64,000 nt of DNA from the NCBI RefSeq assembly GCF_037153975.1, contig NZ_JBBAYJ010000017.1:1-64000 (forward strand), given 5' to 3'. Below, one piece after another: positions 51,120 to 59,466 of the stretch (within the stretch, counting starts at the first letter, position 1; each line of letters starts with the position of its first letter). This stretch comes from Aquipuribacter sp. SD81. GTDB lineage: Bacteria; Actinomycetota; Actinomycetes; Actinomycetales; JBBAYJ01. A program made the translations under genes and the position numbers. Below the pieces are notes generated by a model. That model was not told the origin of the DNA. It was given only the letters and a program-made list of their open reading frames with translations, and did no database searches.

Positions 51120-52646
51120 ATGGGCGTGTTCGTCGTGCGTCGCGTCATCATCTCGATCTTCACGCTGCTCGCGGCGACCTTCGTCGTCTACCTGCTCGTC
51201 GTGAACTCCGGTGACCCGCTGGAGGAGCTCTACCCGATCCCCAACGCCGACCAGCGCGAGGCGGCGATCGAGGGGCGCATCGAGCTGCTCGGCCTCGACC
51301 AACCCGTCCTGCAGCGCTACGTCGGCTGGCTGAGCGGCGCCGCCGGCTGCCTGGTCGGCGCGTGCGACCTCGGGCAGTCCATCGAGCAGCAGGAGGTCAC
51401 GACGCTGCTCGCGCAGGCCATGGCCTCGACCATCCGCCTCGTGACGGCCGCGACGTTCCTCGCGATCATCTTCGGCGTCACGGTCGGCATCGTCTCGGCG
51501 CTGCGGCAGTACACGGGCTTCGACTACGTCGTCACCTTCCTCGCCTTCCTCTTCTTCTCCCTGCCGATCTTCTGGGTGGCGGTGCTGCTCAAGGAGTTCG
51601 GCGCCATCCGCCTCAACGACTGGCTGGCCGACCCCGGCATCCCCCTGTGGGTGACGGTCGCGCTCGCCGTGGTCGCGGCGGCGGTGTGGCAGGCCGTCCT
51701 CGGCGGGGCGGCGCGACGACGGCTCGTGGTGGCCGCGGTCGCGGCCGCGGCGACCGCGGGCGTGCTCGTCTACCTCGACGCCGTCGAGTGGTTCGCGCGC
51801 CCTGCGCTCGGGCCCGTGCTTGTCGTGTTCATCAGCCTCGGCTGGGCGCTGGGCATCACGTTCCTCGTCTCGGGCCTGCGCAACCTGCGCGTGCTCTACG
51901 CGAGCCTGGCCGCGACCGCCGGCGGCCTGATCGGGGCCACGCTGCTGGCCGGGCCGCTGCGCGACCCGTCGTGGCTGCTCATCGGACTGTGCACCGTGGG
52001 CCTCATCGCGCTCGGCGTCGTCGCCGGCGTCCTGCTCGGCGGGCTGGACCGGCCGCAGGCCGTCCGCGCGGCGGTGTTCTCCGCCCTGCTGACGGGTGCG
52101 ACGGTGTTCACCGACTACGTGCTCGTCGCCTTCTCGGGCTACTCCGACCGCGTCAACGGCCGCATCGTCAAGACGATCGGGTCGGGCACGCCGAACTTCA
52201 CCGGCACCTTCTGGGAGGTGTGGCTGGACCGCAGCGCCTCGCTCGTCCTGCCGACCGCCGCCCTCATCCTCATCTCGTTCGCGACGTACACCCGCTACAC
52301 GCGCGCGTCGATGCTCGAGGTGCTCAACATGGACTACGTCCGGACCGCCCGGGCCAAGGGTCTGACGGAGCGGACGGTCACGGTCCGGCACGCCTTCCGC
52401 AACGCGCTCATCCCCGTCACGACGCTCGCGGCCTTCGACTTCGGCGCCGTCATCGGCGGCGCGGTCATCACCGAGACGGTCTTCGGCTGGTCGGGCATGG
52501 GCCAGCTGTTCGTGACGGGGCTGCGGAACGTCGACCCGAACCCGGTCATGGGCTTCTTCGTCGTGACGGCCGTGCTCGTCGTCCTGTTCAACCTCGTGGC
52601 GGACATCCTCTACGCCTACCTCGACCCCCGGATCCGGCTGTCGTGA
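51120..52646 (+). CDS. oligopeptide-type ABC permease, DppB-like with central insertion
   Basis: A 508-aa permease. The N-terminal DppB features (VRRVIISIFTLLAATFVVYLL; VSALRQYTGFDYVVTFLAFLF) and C-terminal EAA region (YTRASMLEVLNMDYVRTARA and HAFRNALIPVTTLAAF) are canonical, but residues ~166-340 are an extra block with about five hydrophobic segments, where standard DppB (about 310-340 aa) has a short loop. AGGAGG precedes the ATG by six bases. Confidence 0.9.
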   Translation: MGVFVVRRVIISIFTLLAATFVVYLLVVNSGDPLEELYPIPNADQREAAIEGRIELLGLDQPVLQRYVGWLSGAAGCLVGACDLGQSIEQQEVTTLLAQAMASTIRLVTAATFLAIIFGVTVGIVSALRQYTGFDYVVTFLAFLFFSLPIFWVAVLLKEFGAIRLNDWLADPGIPLWVTVALAVVAAAVWQAVLGGAARRRLVVAAVAAAATAGVLVYLDAVEWFARPALGPVLVVFISLGWALGITFLVSGLRNLRVLYASLAATAGGLIGATLLAGPLRDPSWLLIGLCTVGLIALGVVAGVLLGGLDRPQAVRAAVFSALLTGATVFTDYVLVAFSGYSDRVNGRIVKTIGSGTPNFTGTFWEVWLDRSASLVLPTAALILISFATYTRYTRASMLEVLNMDYVRTARAKGLTERTVTVRHAFRNALIPVTTLAAFDFGAVIGGAVITETVFGWSGMGQLFVTGLRNVDPNPVMGFFVVTAVLVVLFNLVADILYAYLDPRIRLS

Positions 52647-52701
52647 CGGTCCAGCGCCCGACCGACGACGACCGCCCCCGCCCGCGACCGGAGGAGGACC
52701 G

Positions 52702-53760
52702 ATGACCGTCCCGCCCACGAACGACGAGGACCGCAACCCGAACGCGACCGAGCTTAAGGACGACGTGTCGGCTCGGGAGGTCGACGACCACTCCGGCACC
52801 GGCGTCCCGTCGCAGCGCTCGGAGGAGCAGGGCTTCAGCGTCAAGGCCCGCACGCAGCGCGAGCTGGTGCTCCGCCGCTTCCTGCGCCACCGCGCGGCGA
52901 TGGTCGCGCTCTTCCTCTTCGTCGCGATCGTGGTGCTCGCCGTGTCGAGCATCGGCGCGGGACCCATCCCCGGCTGGTGGGACAAGTCGTACCTGACGAC
53001 CGGCGCGGTCGTCGACGGCGGGCGGCCCACGCTCGACGTGCTGCCGGCCTTCGTCGACGGCGACGGCCTCGCCTGGGGCGAGCACCCGTTCGGGCAGGAC
53101 AGCGTCGGTCGCGACTACTTCGCCACCACCATGCGCGGGGCGCAGCAGTCGCTGCAGATCGCGCTGCTCGTGGGGCTGGTCTCCACCTTCGTCGGGACGG
53201 TGGTCGGGGCCGTCGCCGGCTACTTCGGCGGTCTCGCGGAGACGGGCCTCATGCGCGTCGTCGACGTCATCATCGCCATCCCGCTGCTCGTCCTCGCCGC
53301 CGTGGTCGCCCGCGGCACCGACGGCACCGCCATCGTCCTCGGGCTGTTCCTCGGCATCGTCGTGTGGACGAGCCTCGCGCGACTCATCCGCGGGGAGGTG
53401 CTCTCGCTCAAGGAGCGCGAGTTCGTGGAGGCGGCCCGGGCGATGGGGGCGAGCCCGTTCCGGATCATCACCCGGCACGTCCTGCCCAACACCGTCTCGA
53501 CGATCATCGTGAACGCCACGCTGACGATCGCCGCGGCGATCCTGCTGGAGACGGCGCTCAGCTTCCTCGGGTTCGGCGTGCAGCCGCCCGACACGAGCCT
53601 CGGCCGCCTCATCAGCACGTACCAGACGGCCTTCGCGACCCGGCCGTGGCTGTTCTGGTTCCCCGGCCTGTTCATCATCGGCATCGCCCTCACCATCAAC
53701 TTCATCGGCGACGGTCTGCGCGACGCGTTCGACCCGCGCCAGAACAAGGTGCGCGCATGA
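52702..53760 (+). CDS. oligopeptide-type ABC permease, DppC-like
   Basis: A 352-aa permease with six helices. A ~55-residue cytoplasmic N-terminus precedes the first helix; the periplasmic loop has [20 protein letters not shown], typical of DppC, and the EAA loop is in [28 protein letters not shown] precedes the ATG. ATGA overlap with the ATPase gene downstream. Partners the DppB-like permease. Confidence 0.94.
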   Translation: MTVPPTNDEDRNPNATELKDDVSAREVDDHSGTGVPSQRSEEQGFSVKARTQRELVLRRFLRHRAAMVALFLFVAIVVLAVSSIGAGPIPGWWDKSYLTTGAVVDGGRPTLDVLPAFVDGDGLAWGEHPFGQDSVGRDYFATTMRGAQQSLQIALLVGLVSTFVGTVVGAVAGYFGGLAETGLMRVVDVIIAIPLLVLAAVVARGTDGTAIVLGLFLGIVVWTSLARLIRGEVLSLKEREFVEAARAMGASPFRIITRHVLPNTVSTIIVNATLTIAAAILLETALSFLGFGVQPPDTSLGRLISTYQTAFATRPWLFWFPGLFIIGIALTINFIGDGLRDAFDPRQNKVRA

Positions 53761-54908
53761 TCCTCGGCAGGAACCGCAGGTCCGGCGGCGCGACCGCCGC
53801 GCCCTCCGACGACCGGTCCGGCTCGGCGGCGGGCGAGGTCCACGGCGACGTCGTCGCGCCCGAGGTGGACCTCGAGACCGAGCTGCTGCGGGTGGAGGAC
53901 CTCACCGTCCGCTTCCCGACCGACGACGGCGTCGTCAAGGCCGTCCGCGGGGTCGACTACGCGCTGCGCCCGCGCGAGGTCCTCGGCATCGTGGGGGAGT
54001 CGGGCTCCGGCAAGTCGGTGTCGAGCATGGCCGTCATGGGGCTGCTGCCGAAGAGCGCGCAGATCGACGGGCGCATCCTCTACCGCGGCAAGGACGTGCT
54101 GCGCATGCGCCCGGAGGAGCAGCGCGGGCTGCGCGGGCGCAAGATCGGCATGATCTTCCAGGACCCGATGACGGCGATGAACCCCGTCCTGACGGTCGGG
54201 TACCAGCTCGCCGAGGCCGTCCGGTCCCACGAGCACGTGTCGATGTCGACGGCGCTCACGCGCGCGCAGGAGATGCTCGACCTCGTCGGCATCCCGCAGG
54301 CGAAGTCGCGGCTGCGGTCGTACCCGCACGAGTTCTCCGGCGGCATGCGCCAGCGCGCCATGATCGCGATGGCCGTCATCAACCGGCCGGACGTGATCTT
54401 CGCCGACGAGCCGACGACCGCGCTCGACGTGACGGTGCAGGCGCAGATCCTCGACACCCTCCTCGAGGTCAAGGACGCCGTCGACGCGGCCATCGTGTTC
54501 ATCACCCACGACCTCGGCGTCATCGCCGGCATCGCCGACCGCGTCCTCGTGATGTACGCGGGGAAGCCGGTGGAGACGGCGGGCGTCGAGGAGGTCTTCG
54601 CCCGGCCCCGCATGCCGTACACCGCCGGCCTGCTCGGCTCCGTGCCGCGCACCGACATGATCGGCGAGCGGCTGCGCCCCATCGAGGGCACGCCGCCGTC
54701 GCTCATCCAGCTGCCCGAGGGCTGTCCGTTCCGGCCCCGCTGCCCGCTCGCGGTCGAGCAGTGCCGCACGAGCGAGCCGCCGCTGTACGAGACCGACCGA
54801 CGCGACCACCACGCCGCGTGCCACCGGTGGGAGGAGGTCGCGACCTACGAGGACGCGACCGCGATCTTCCGCTCGGACGCGGCCACCACAGGGAGCGCCC
54901 CCGCATGA
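53757..54908 (+). CDS. oligopeptide-type ABC ATPase, DppD-like
   Basis: A 383-aa ATPase. Walker [10 protein letters not shown]-loop [12 protein letters not shown], signature [14 protein letters not shown], Walker [13 protein letters not shown] and switch His in ITHDLG are followed by the Oligo-HPY C-terminal extension with the [14 protein letters not shown] cysteine set found in this subfamily (often an Fe-S site). Overlaps both neighbours by 4 bp. Confidence 0.95.
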   Translation: MILGRNRRSGGATAAPSDDRSGSAAGEVHGDVVAPEVDLETELLRVEDLTVRFPTDDGVVKAVRGVDYALRPREVLGIVGESGSGKSVSSMAVMGLLPKSAQIDGRILYRGKDVLRMRPEEQRGLRGRKIGMIFQDPMTAMNPVLTVGYQLAEAVRSHEHVSMSTALTRAQEMLDLVGIPQAKSRLRSYPHEFSGGMRQRAMIAMAVINRPDVIFADEPTTALDVTVQAQILDTLLEVKDAVDAAIVFITHDLGVIAGIADRVLVMYAGKPVETAGVEEVFARPRMPYTAGLLGSVPRTDMIGERLRPIEGTPPSLIQLPEGCPFRPRCPLAVEQCRTSEPPLYETDRRDHHAACHRWEEVATYEDATAIFRSDAATTGSAPA

Positions 54909-55960
54909 GCACGACCACCAGCCCGGTGCCGAGCCCGTCGGGCACCGACCCCGCGACGGGCGGGCCGGGCACGAAGCTGCTCGAGGTCGACGACCTCGTC
55001 ATGAACTTCCCCGTCCGCGGCGGCGGGCTGCTGCGACGGACGGTCGGGCACGTGCAGGCCGTCAGCGGCGTGTCCTTCGCGGTCGACGCGGGGGAGACCC
55101 TCGGCATCGTCGGTGAGTCCGGCTGCGGCAAGTCGACGACGGGTCGCGCGGTGCTGCAGCTGCACACGCCCACGTCGGGCTCGGTGCGCTTCGAGGGCCG
55201 CGAGCTCACGACGATGTCGACCCGGCAGCTGCGCCCCGTGCGCAAGGACCTGCAGATCGTCTTCCAGGACCCGTACGCCTCGCTCAACCCGAAGCTCCCG
55301 GTCAACGACATCGTCGGGGAGCCGCTGAAGATCCACGGCGAGTGGGGTCGGCAGTCCGGCCCCGAGCGCGTCGCGGAGCTGCTCCGGCTCGTGGGCCTGA
55401 GCCCCGAGCACGGCAACCGCTACCCGCACGAGTTCTCCGGCGGGCAGCGCCAGCGCATCGGCATCGCCCGCGCGCTCGCGCTCGAGCCGAAGATGCTCGT
55501 GCTCGACGAGCCCGTCTCGGCCCTCGACGTGTCCGTCCAGGCCGGCGTCATCAACCTCCTGGAGGAGCTCCAGGAGCGGATGAACCTCGGCTACCTGTTC
55601 ATCGCGCACGACCTGTCGGTGGTCCGGCACATCTCCGACCGGGTCGCCGTCATGTACCTGGGCCGGATCGTCGAGGTCGCCGAGCGCGACCGGCTGTACG
55701 GCTACGGCAAGCACCCGTACACGCGTGCGCTGCTGTCGGCGGCGCCGGTGGCCGACCCGTCGCGGGAGCGCGGGCGCGAGCGCATCACGCTGACCGGCGA
55801 CGTGCCGAGCCCGCTCAACCCGCCGAGCGGGTGCCGGTTCCGGACGCGCTGCTGGAAGGCGCAGGACGTCTGCGCCACGGAGACCCCGCCGCTCGCGGAG
55901 GTCGCACCGGGGCACCGGGTGGCGTGCCACTTCCCCGAGGACGGGCCGACCGGGTTCTGA
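54905..55960 (+). CDS. oligopeptide-type ABC ATPase, DppF-like
   Basis: A 351-aa second ATPase of the importer. [53 protein letters not shown] and [12 protein letters not shown] are all intact, and the C-terminus carries the [15 protein letters not shown] cysteine set. Heterodimerises with the DppD-like protein. It ends the operon. Confidence 0.95.
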   Translation: MSTTTSPVPSPSGTDPATGGPGTKLLEVDDLVMNFPVRGGGLLRRTVGHVQAVSGVSFAVDAGETLGIVGESGCGKSTTGRAVLQLHTPTSGSVRFEGRELTTMSTRQLRPVRKDLQIVFQDPYASLNPKLPVNDIVGEPLKIHGEWGRQSGPERVAELLRLVGLSPEHGNRYPHEFSGGQRQRIGIARALALEPKMLVLDEPVSALDVSVQAGVINLLEELQERMNLGYLFIAHDLSVVRHISDRVAVMYLGRIVEVAERDRLYGYGKHPYTRALLSAAPVADPSRERGRERITLTGDVPSPLNPPSGCRFRTRCWKAQDVCATETPPLAEVAPGHRVACHFPEDGPTGF

Positions 55961-56185
55961 GGGCCGGCTCGATCGCTCGGGGGTGCGTCGGGCGCGCCTC
56001 GTAGGCGGGCTCGGGCGTCCTGGCGCGGCGTATCCTCTCGGCGTCCGCGCGTGCCGAGCCGGTGAAGGGTCAGCTGGGCGCGTGACCGATGTCCGGCAGG
56101 CGGCGGCTGCTCGGCGGCTCGGCGGCGTCGACGCATGCCACCGGAGCCATGGGCGGGTGCAGTTGGTGTGCCCGAATACCTTGCG

Positions 56186-56209
56186 TTCGAACACGTGTTC
56201 GAATAGTGT
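56186..56209 (+). promoter_or_regulatory. LexA (SOS) box abutting a leaderless -10
   Basis: TTCGAACACGTGTTCGAA (56186-56203) is an 18-bp perfect palindrome matching the actinobacterial LexA consensus TCGAAC-N4-GTTCGA. It directly abuts TAGTGT (56204-56209), a TANNNT -10 six bases before the ATG of the DUF222/HNH gene. LexA bound here would block RNA polymerase, predicting DNA-damage induction. Confidence 0.85.
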
Positions 56210-56215
56210 GTCTGC

Positions 56216-57619
56216 ATGGCGGCGTTGGTGGTGGAGGTCCCTCGCTGGGACCCGCTGCCGGTGCGCCTGGCGTCGGCGGGGGCCGCGTTGGACGGGCTGG
56301 TGGAGCAGATCGAGCACGTGCAGGCGGCTGGTGCGGGTGTGCCGCAGGTCGCCGCTCGGTTGCGTGAGGTGGACCGGTTGATCACGCGCTGGCAGGCGGT
56401 GCGCCTGGCGTTGGTGCGGGCCGCGGACACCGCCGACGTCGCGGGGTCCTCGGGTGCGTCGGGGACGTCGGCGTGGCTGGCGGGCCGCTCGAAGACGAGC
56501 GGCGCCGCGGCGGCCGCGGACGTGGCGCTGGCTCGGGACCTGGCGGAGTTCCTGCCCATGACCCGGCAGGCGATGAGTGAGGGGGACGTGCCGCGGGAGT
56601 CCGCGGCGGTGATCGCGCGGACGATGCGGGACCTGCCGCCGGGGTTGTCCGCGGACCGCCGTGCGGCGGTGGAACAACGGCTGGTCGCCCGGGCGCGGGA
56701 GGTGTCCCCGGCCGAGCTGCGGCGCCTGGCGGCGCGGGCGGTCGAGGCGGCGCGGCTGTCGGCGCGGGAGGTCGCCGCGCACGAGGACCGTGTGCAGCGC
56801 TCGGAGGAGGAACGCGCGCGGGCGAGGGCGCGGTTGTCGTGGCGGGACAACACCGACGGCACCACCGATGTGTGGGCGACCCTGCCGAGTGCCTCCGCGG
56901 CGGTGCTGGTGAAGGCGGTGCAGCAGATGACCGCACCCCGCCGCGCGCGCACCAGCGCCACGCACTCGCCGCAGCACGCGGCCCCTAATCACGCGGCCCC
57001 GCAGCACGCGGCCCCGCAGCACGCGGCGCCGCAGCAGGGGGCGCCGCAGCAGGGGGCGCCGCAGGAGGGAGCGGGAAGGCCGGTGACCGCGCAGGAGAGG
57101 GCGAACCAGCGGGGCCTGGCGTTCGCGGACCTGCTGGAGCACCTGCCGACCGACCGGCTGCACGGCAAGGTCGCCGCCACCGTCGTGGTCACGATGAGCC
57201 TCGCCCAGCTGCACGAGGCGACCGGGAACCTCGGCACCGCCCGCCTGGACACCGGCCACGCCGTCTCGGGCGGACAGGCCCGGCGCCTGGCGTGCGGGGC
57301 CGGGCTCGTACCGGCGGTCCTGGGTGGTGCCTCGCTGCCGCTGGACCTCGGCCGGGCCGGCCGGTTCTTCACCGAGGCCCACCGCACCGCCCTGGCCACC
57401 GTGTACGACACGTGCGCCGCCCGAGACTGCGACCGCCCCTACGCCTGGACCGAGCTGCACCACGAGGACCCCTGGTCCACCGGCGGCACCACCGACCTGG
57501 CGAAGGCCGTGCCCCTGTGCGGGCACCACCACCGCAGGGTCCACGACCCCACCTACCAGCACTCGATCACCACCGACCGCACCGGACGCAAACAGGTCAC
57601 CTACACCCGACGGACGTAG
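56216..57619 (+). CDS. DUF222 / HNH endonuclease domain protein (13E12-like)
   Basis: A 467-aa protein: DUF222 domain (residues ~20-240) with a Glu/Arg-rich helix, a low-complexity His/Gln/Ala/Pro linker (about 256-285, built on a 15-bp repeat), then the DUF222 tail and an HNH nuclease motif at the C-terminus (CDRPYAWTELHHEDPWSTGG...CGHHHRRVHDP). Homologous repeat proteins in mycobacteria are multicopy and SOS-regulated; here the LexA box shows the same control. No flanking mobile-element ends are visible. Confidence 0.9.
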   Translation: MAALVVEVPRWDPLPVRLASAGAALDGLVEQIEHVQAAGAGVPQVAARLREVDRLITRWQAVRLALVRAADTADVAGSSGASGTSAWLAGRSKTSGAAAAADVALARDLAEFLPMTRQAMSEGDVPRESAAVIARTMRDLPPGLSADRRAAVEQRLVARAREVSPAELRRLAARAVEAARLSAREVAAHEDRVQRSEEERARARARLSWRDNTDGTTDVWATLPSASAAVLVKAVQQMTAPRRARTSATHSPQHAAPNHAAPQHAAPQHAAPQQGAPQQGAPQEGAGRPVTAQERANQRGLAFADLLEHLPTDRLHGKVAATVVVTMSLAQLHEATGNLGTARLDTGHAVSGGQARRLACGAGLVPAVLGGASLPLDLGRAGRFFTEAHRTALATVYDTCAARDCDRPYAWTELHHEDPWSTGGTTDLAKAVPLCGHHHRRVHDPTYQHSITTDRTGRKQVTYTRRT

Positions 57620-57704
57620 ACCGAGCGGGGTGCAGGGCCGGCGGAGCGCGCCGAGCGTGCGACGCCGAGTGGGCGACGAGGTGAGCGGGCCGCCGGGGGA
57701 GCAG

Positions 57705-57768
57705 TGCCGTGGCGTCGCGGTGCCGTGGCGTCGCGGTGCCGTGGCGTCACGGTGCCGTGGCGTCGCGG
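57705..57768. repeat. 16-bp tandem repeat (4 copies)
   Basis: Four copies of TGCCGTGGCGTC(G/A)CGG, followed by a partial copy, in the 176-bp gap between the convergent HNH and VIT1-like genes. Confidence 0.9.
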
Positions 57769-57795
57769 CGTCGCGCTGCTGGCGTGACGTGGGGG

Positions 57796-58635
57796 CTACA
57801 GCGCGCCGCCGACCTGGGAGCCGACGACGAAGGTGAGGAGCATGGCGAGCAGGCCGACGCCGACGTTGCGCAGGACGGGCCGCACCACGGGCGCGCCGCC
57901 GAGCCGGGCGCTCAGGAAGCCGGTGATGGTGAGCGCGACCACGACGGCGGCGACGGTGACCGGCACCCGCGCACCGGGGGAGGGCAGCACGATGGCGAGC
58001 AGCGGCAGCAGCGCACCGACGGCGAAGGACACGAGCGACGCGAGTGCGGCCTGCCACGGGCTGACGAGCGCCTCGGCGTCGATGCCGAGCTCGATCTCGG
58101 CGTGCGCACGGAGGGCGTCGTGAGCCGTCAGCTCGACCGCGACCTGCTGGGCGGTCTCGTCGCTCAGGCCCTTGTCCCGGTAGAAGCCCGCGAGCTCGGC
58201 GAGCTCCTCGTCCGGTGTCTCGCGCAGCTCGCGGGCCTCCTTGGCCAGCAGCGCACGCTCGGTGTCGCGCTGCGTGCTCACCGACACGTACTCGCCGCCC
58301 GCCATCGACAGCGCGCCCGCGACGAGCGCGGCGACGCCCGCGACGAGCAGCGTGGGCCGGTCGGTCGTCGCCGCCGCGACCCCGACGACGAGCCCGGCGG
58401 TCGAGACGATGCCGTCGTTCGCGCCCAGCACACCGGCCCGCAGCCAGTTCAGCTTCGCGTTCACCTGGGCGAGGCTCGTCTCCTCCGCGTGCAGCGTCGC
58501 CGCGGCGCCGGCGGGGGTCGCGCCGACCGCCGACGTACCGCCGGCCGGGGCCGCGTCGGGCGGGGTCCCGCCTGCCGGGGTCGCGCCGGTCGGACTCGCC
58601 GCCTCGGAGCTGCTCGCGGGCCGGTCGCCGCTCAT
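57796..58635 (-). CDS. VIT1/CCC1-family divalent metal transporter
   Basis: A 279-aa membrane protein. After a ~55-residue Ala/Pro/Thr-rich N-terminus comes NWLRAGVLGANDGIVSTAGLVVGV and MAGGEYVSVSTQRDTERALLAKE, hallmarks of VIT1/CCC1 Fe2+/Mn2+ exporters with the acidic cytosolic metal-binding segment, then three more helices. It probably exports iron or manganese from the cytosol. ATG overlaps the stop of the upstream PCD-VOC gene. Confidence 0.9.
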   Translation of the reverse strand: MSGDRPASSSEAASPTGATPAGGTPPDAAPAGGTSAVGATPAGAAATLHAEETSLAQVNAKLNWLRAGVLGANDGIVSTAGLVVGVAAATTDRPTLLVAGVAALVAGALSMAGGEYVSVSTQRDTERALLAKEARELRETPDEELAELAGFYRDKGLSDETAQQVAVELTAHDALRAHAEIELGIDAEALVSPWQAALASLVSFAVGALLPLLAIVLPSPGARVPVTVAAVVVALTITGFLSARLGGAPVVRPVLRNVGVGLLAMLLTFVVGSQVGGAL

Positions 58636-59324
58636 GCGTCCTCCCGGCCGAAGCCGGTGCAGAGGCACACCTCGTTGCCGTCGGGGTCGGCGTACACCCA
58701 CCAGGCCGGGGCGTGCGTGTCGTCGAGCAGCCGGCCGCCGGCCGCCTCCACGTCCGCGCGCCGCGTCGCGGCCTCGGCCAGCGTGCCGACGCTGACGTCG
58801 ACGTGGAGCCGGCCGCGCGTGCCCGCGGGGGCCGCCGGCGTGGGCGTCGACTGGAACCACACCGCCGGTCCCCGGCCCGCGGGGTCCACCAGCACGTCCT
58901 CGCCCTCCGGCCCGGCGTACCCGAGCGCGGCGCGCCAGAACGGCGCGACGCGTGCCGGGTCCGCGGTGTCGACGCCCACCTCGACGAGCTGCGACTGCGG
59001 CGGCAGGTGCGTCGCACCGCGTCGCGCGGCCACGTCCTCGATGCGGTGGGCGAGCTCGATGTCGAGCTGGGTGACCCCGCCCTCGCTGTGCGTCGACAGC
59101 GCGAAACGCACCCGCTTCCACCGGATGTCCGCGTCGGGGTGGTGGTCGACGAGCTCGGCCTCGTCGAAGGCGTCCGCGACCAGCCCCACCGCGGCCGGCA
59201 CGTCGGGCGCGTCGAAGCGGGCGTGCAGGGCGACGCCCACGTGCTCCCACGCCGGCAGGTCGGCGAGCTGGGTGGCGACGTCGGCGTGGGCGAGCAGCCG
59301 CGGACCGGGACCGTCTGGGCTCAT
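58632..59324 (-). CDS. PCD (pterin-4a-carbinolamine dehydratase)-VOC fusion protein
   Basis: A 230-aa fusion. Residues ~1-100 are a PCD/DCoH domain: FDAPDVPAAVGLVADAFDEAELVDHHPDADIRW holds the ExxxHHP-type active-site motif. Residues ~110-225 are a glyoxalase/VOC metalloenzyme domain (VEVGVDTADPARVAPFWRAALGY; WWVYADPDGNEVCLC). Dehydratase or dioxygenase-type activity is plausible; the combined substrate is unknown. ATG 59324 was used; an in-frame GTG lies three codons upstream. Coupled to the VIT1-like gene. Confidence 0.85.
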   Translation of the reverse strand: MSPDGPGPRLLAHADVATQLADLPAWEHVGVALHARFDAPDVPAAVGLVADAFDEAELVDHHPDADIRWKRVRFALSTHSEGGVTQLDIELAHRIEDVAARRGATHLPPQSQLVEVGVDTADPARVAPFWRAALGYAGPEGEDVLVDPAGRGPAVWFQSTPTPAAPAGTRGRLHVDVSVGTLAEAATRRADVEAAGGRLLDDTHAPAWWVYADPDGNEVCLCTGFGREDA

Positions 59325-59466
59325 GACGGCCACGCTAGCCAGGTCGTCGGCGCGGAGCGTAGGTCACGGGCAGGTCACGGCCAACTTGACCTCAGGAGGA
59401 TCTCGGGAATGGTGGGTAGGCCCCTTCCCCCCATTTCGCCTCCCCCCGGGCGAGCCTGGAGTCGTC

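Noticed and set aside
56216-57619. Insertion sequence or intein
   Set aside because: DUF222 and HNH domains are contiguous and no transposase, terminal inverted repeats, target-site duplication or splicing motifs are visible.
54845-59017. Minus-strand open frame of ~1390 codons
   Set aside because: It runs antisense to DppF and the HNH gene and overlaps the VIT1-like and PCD-VOC genes in another frame; the product is low-complexity with no domain.
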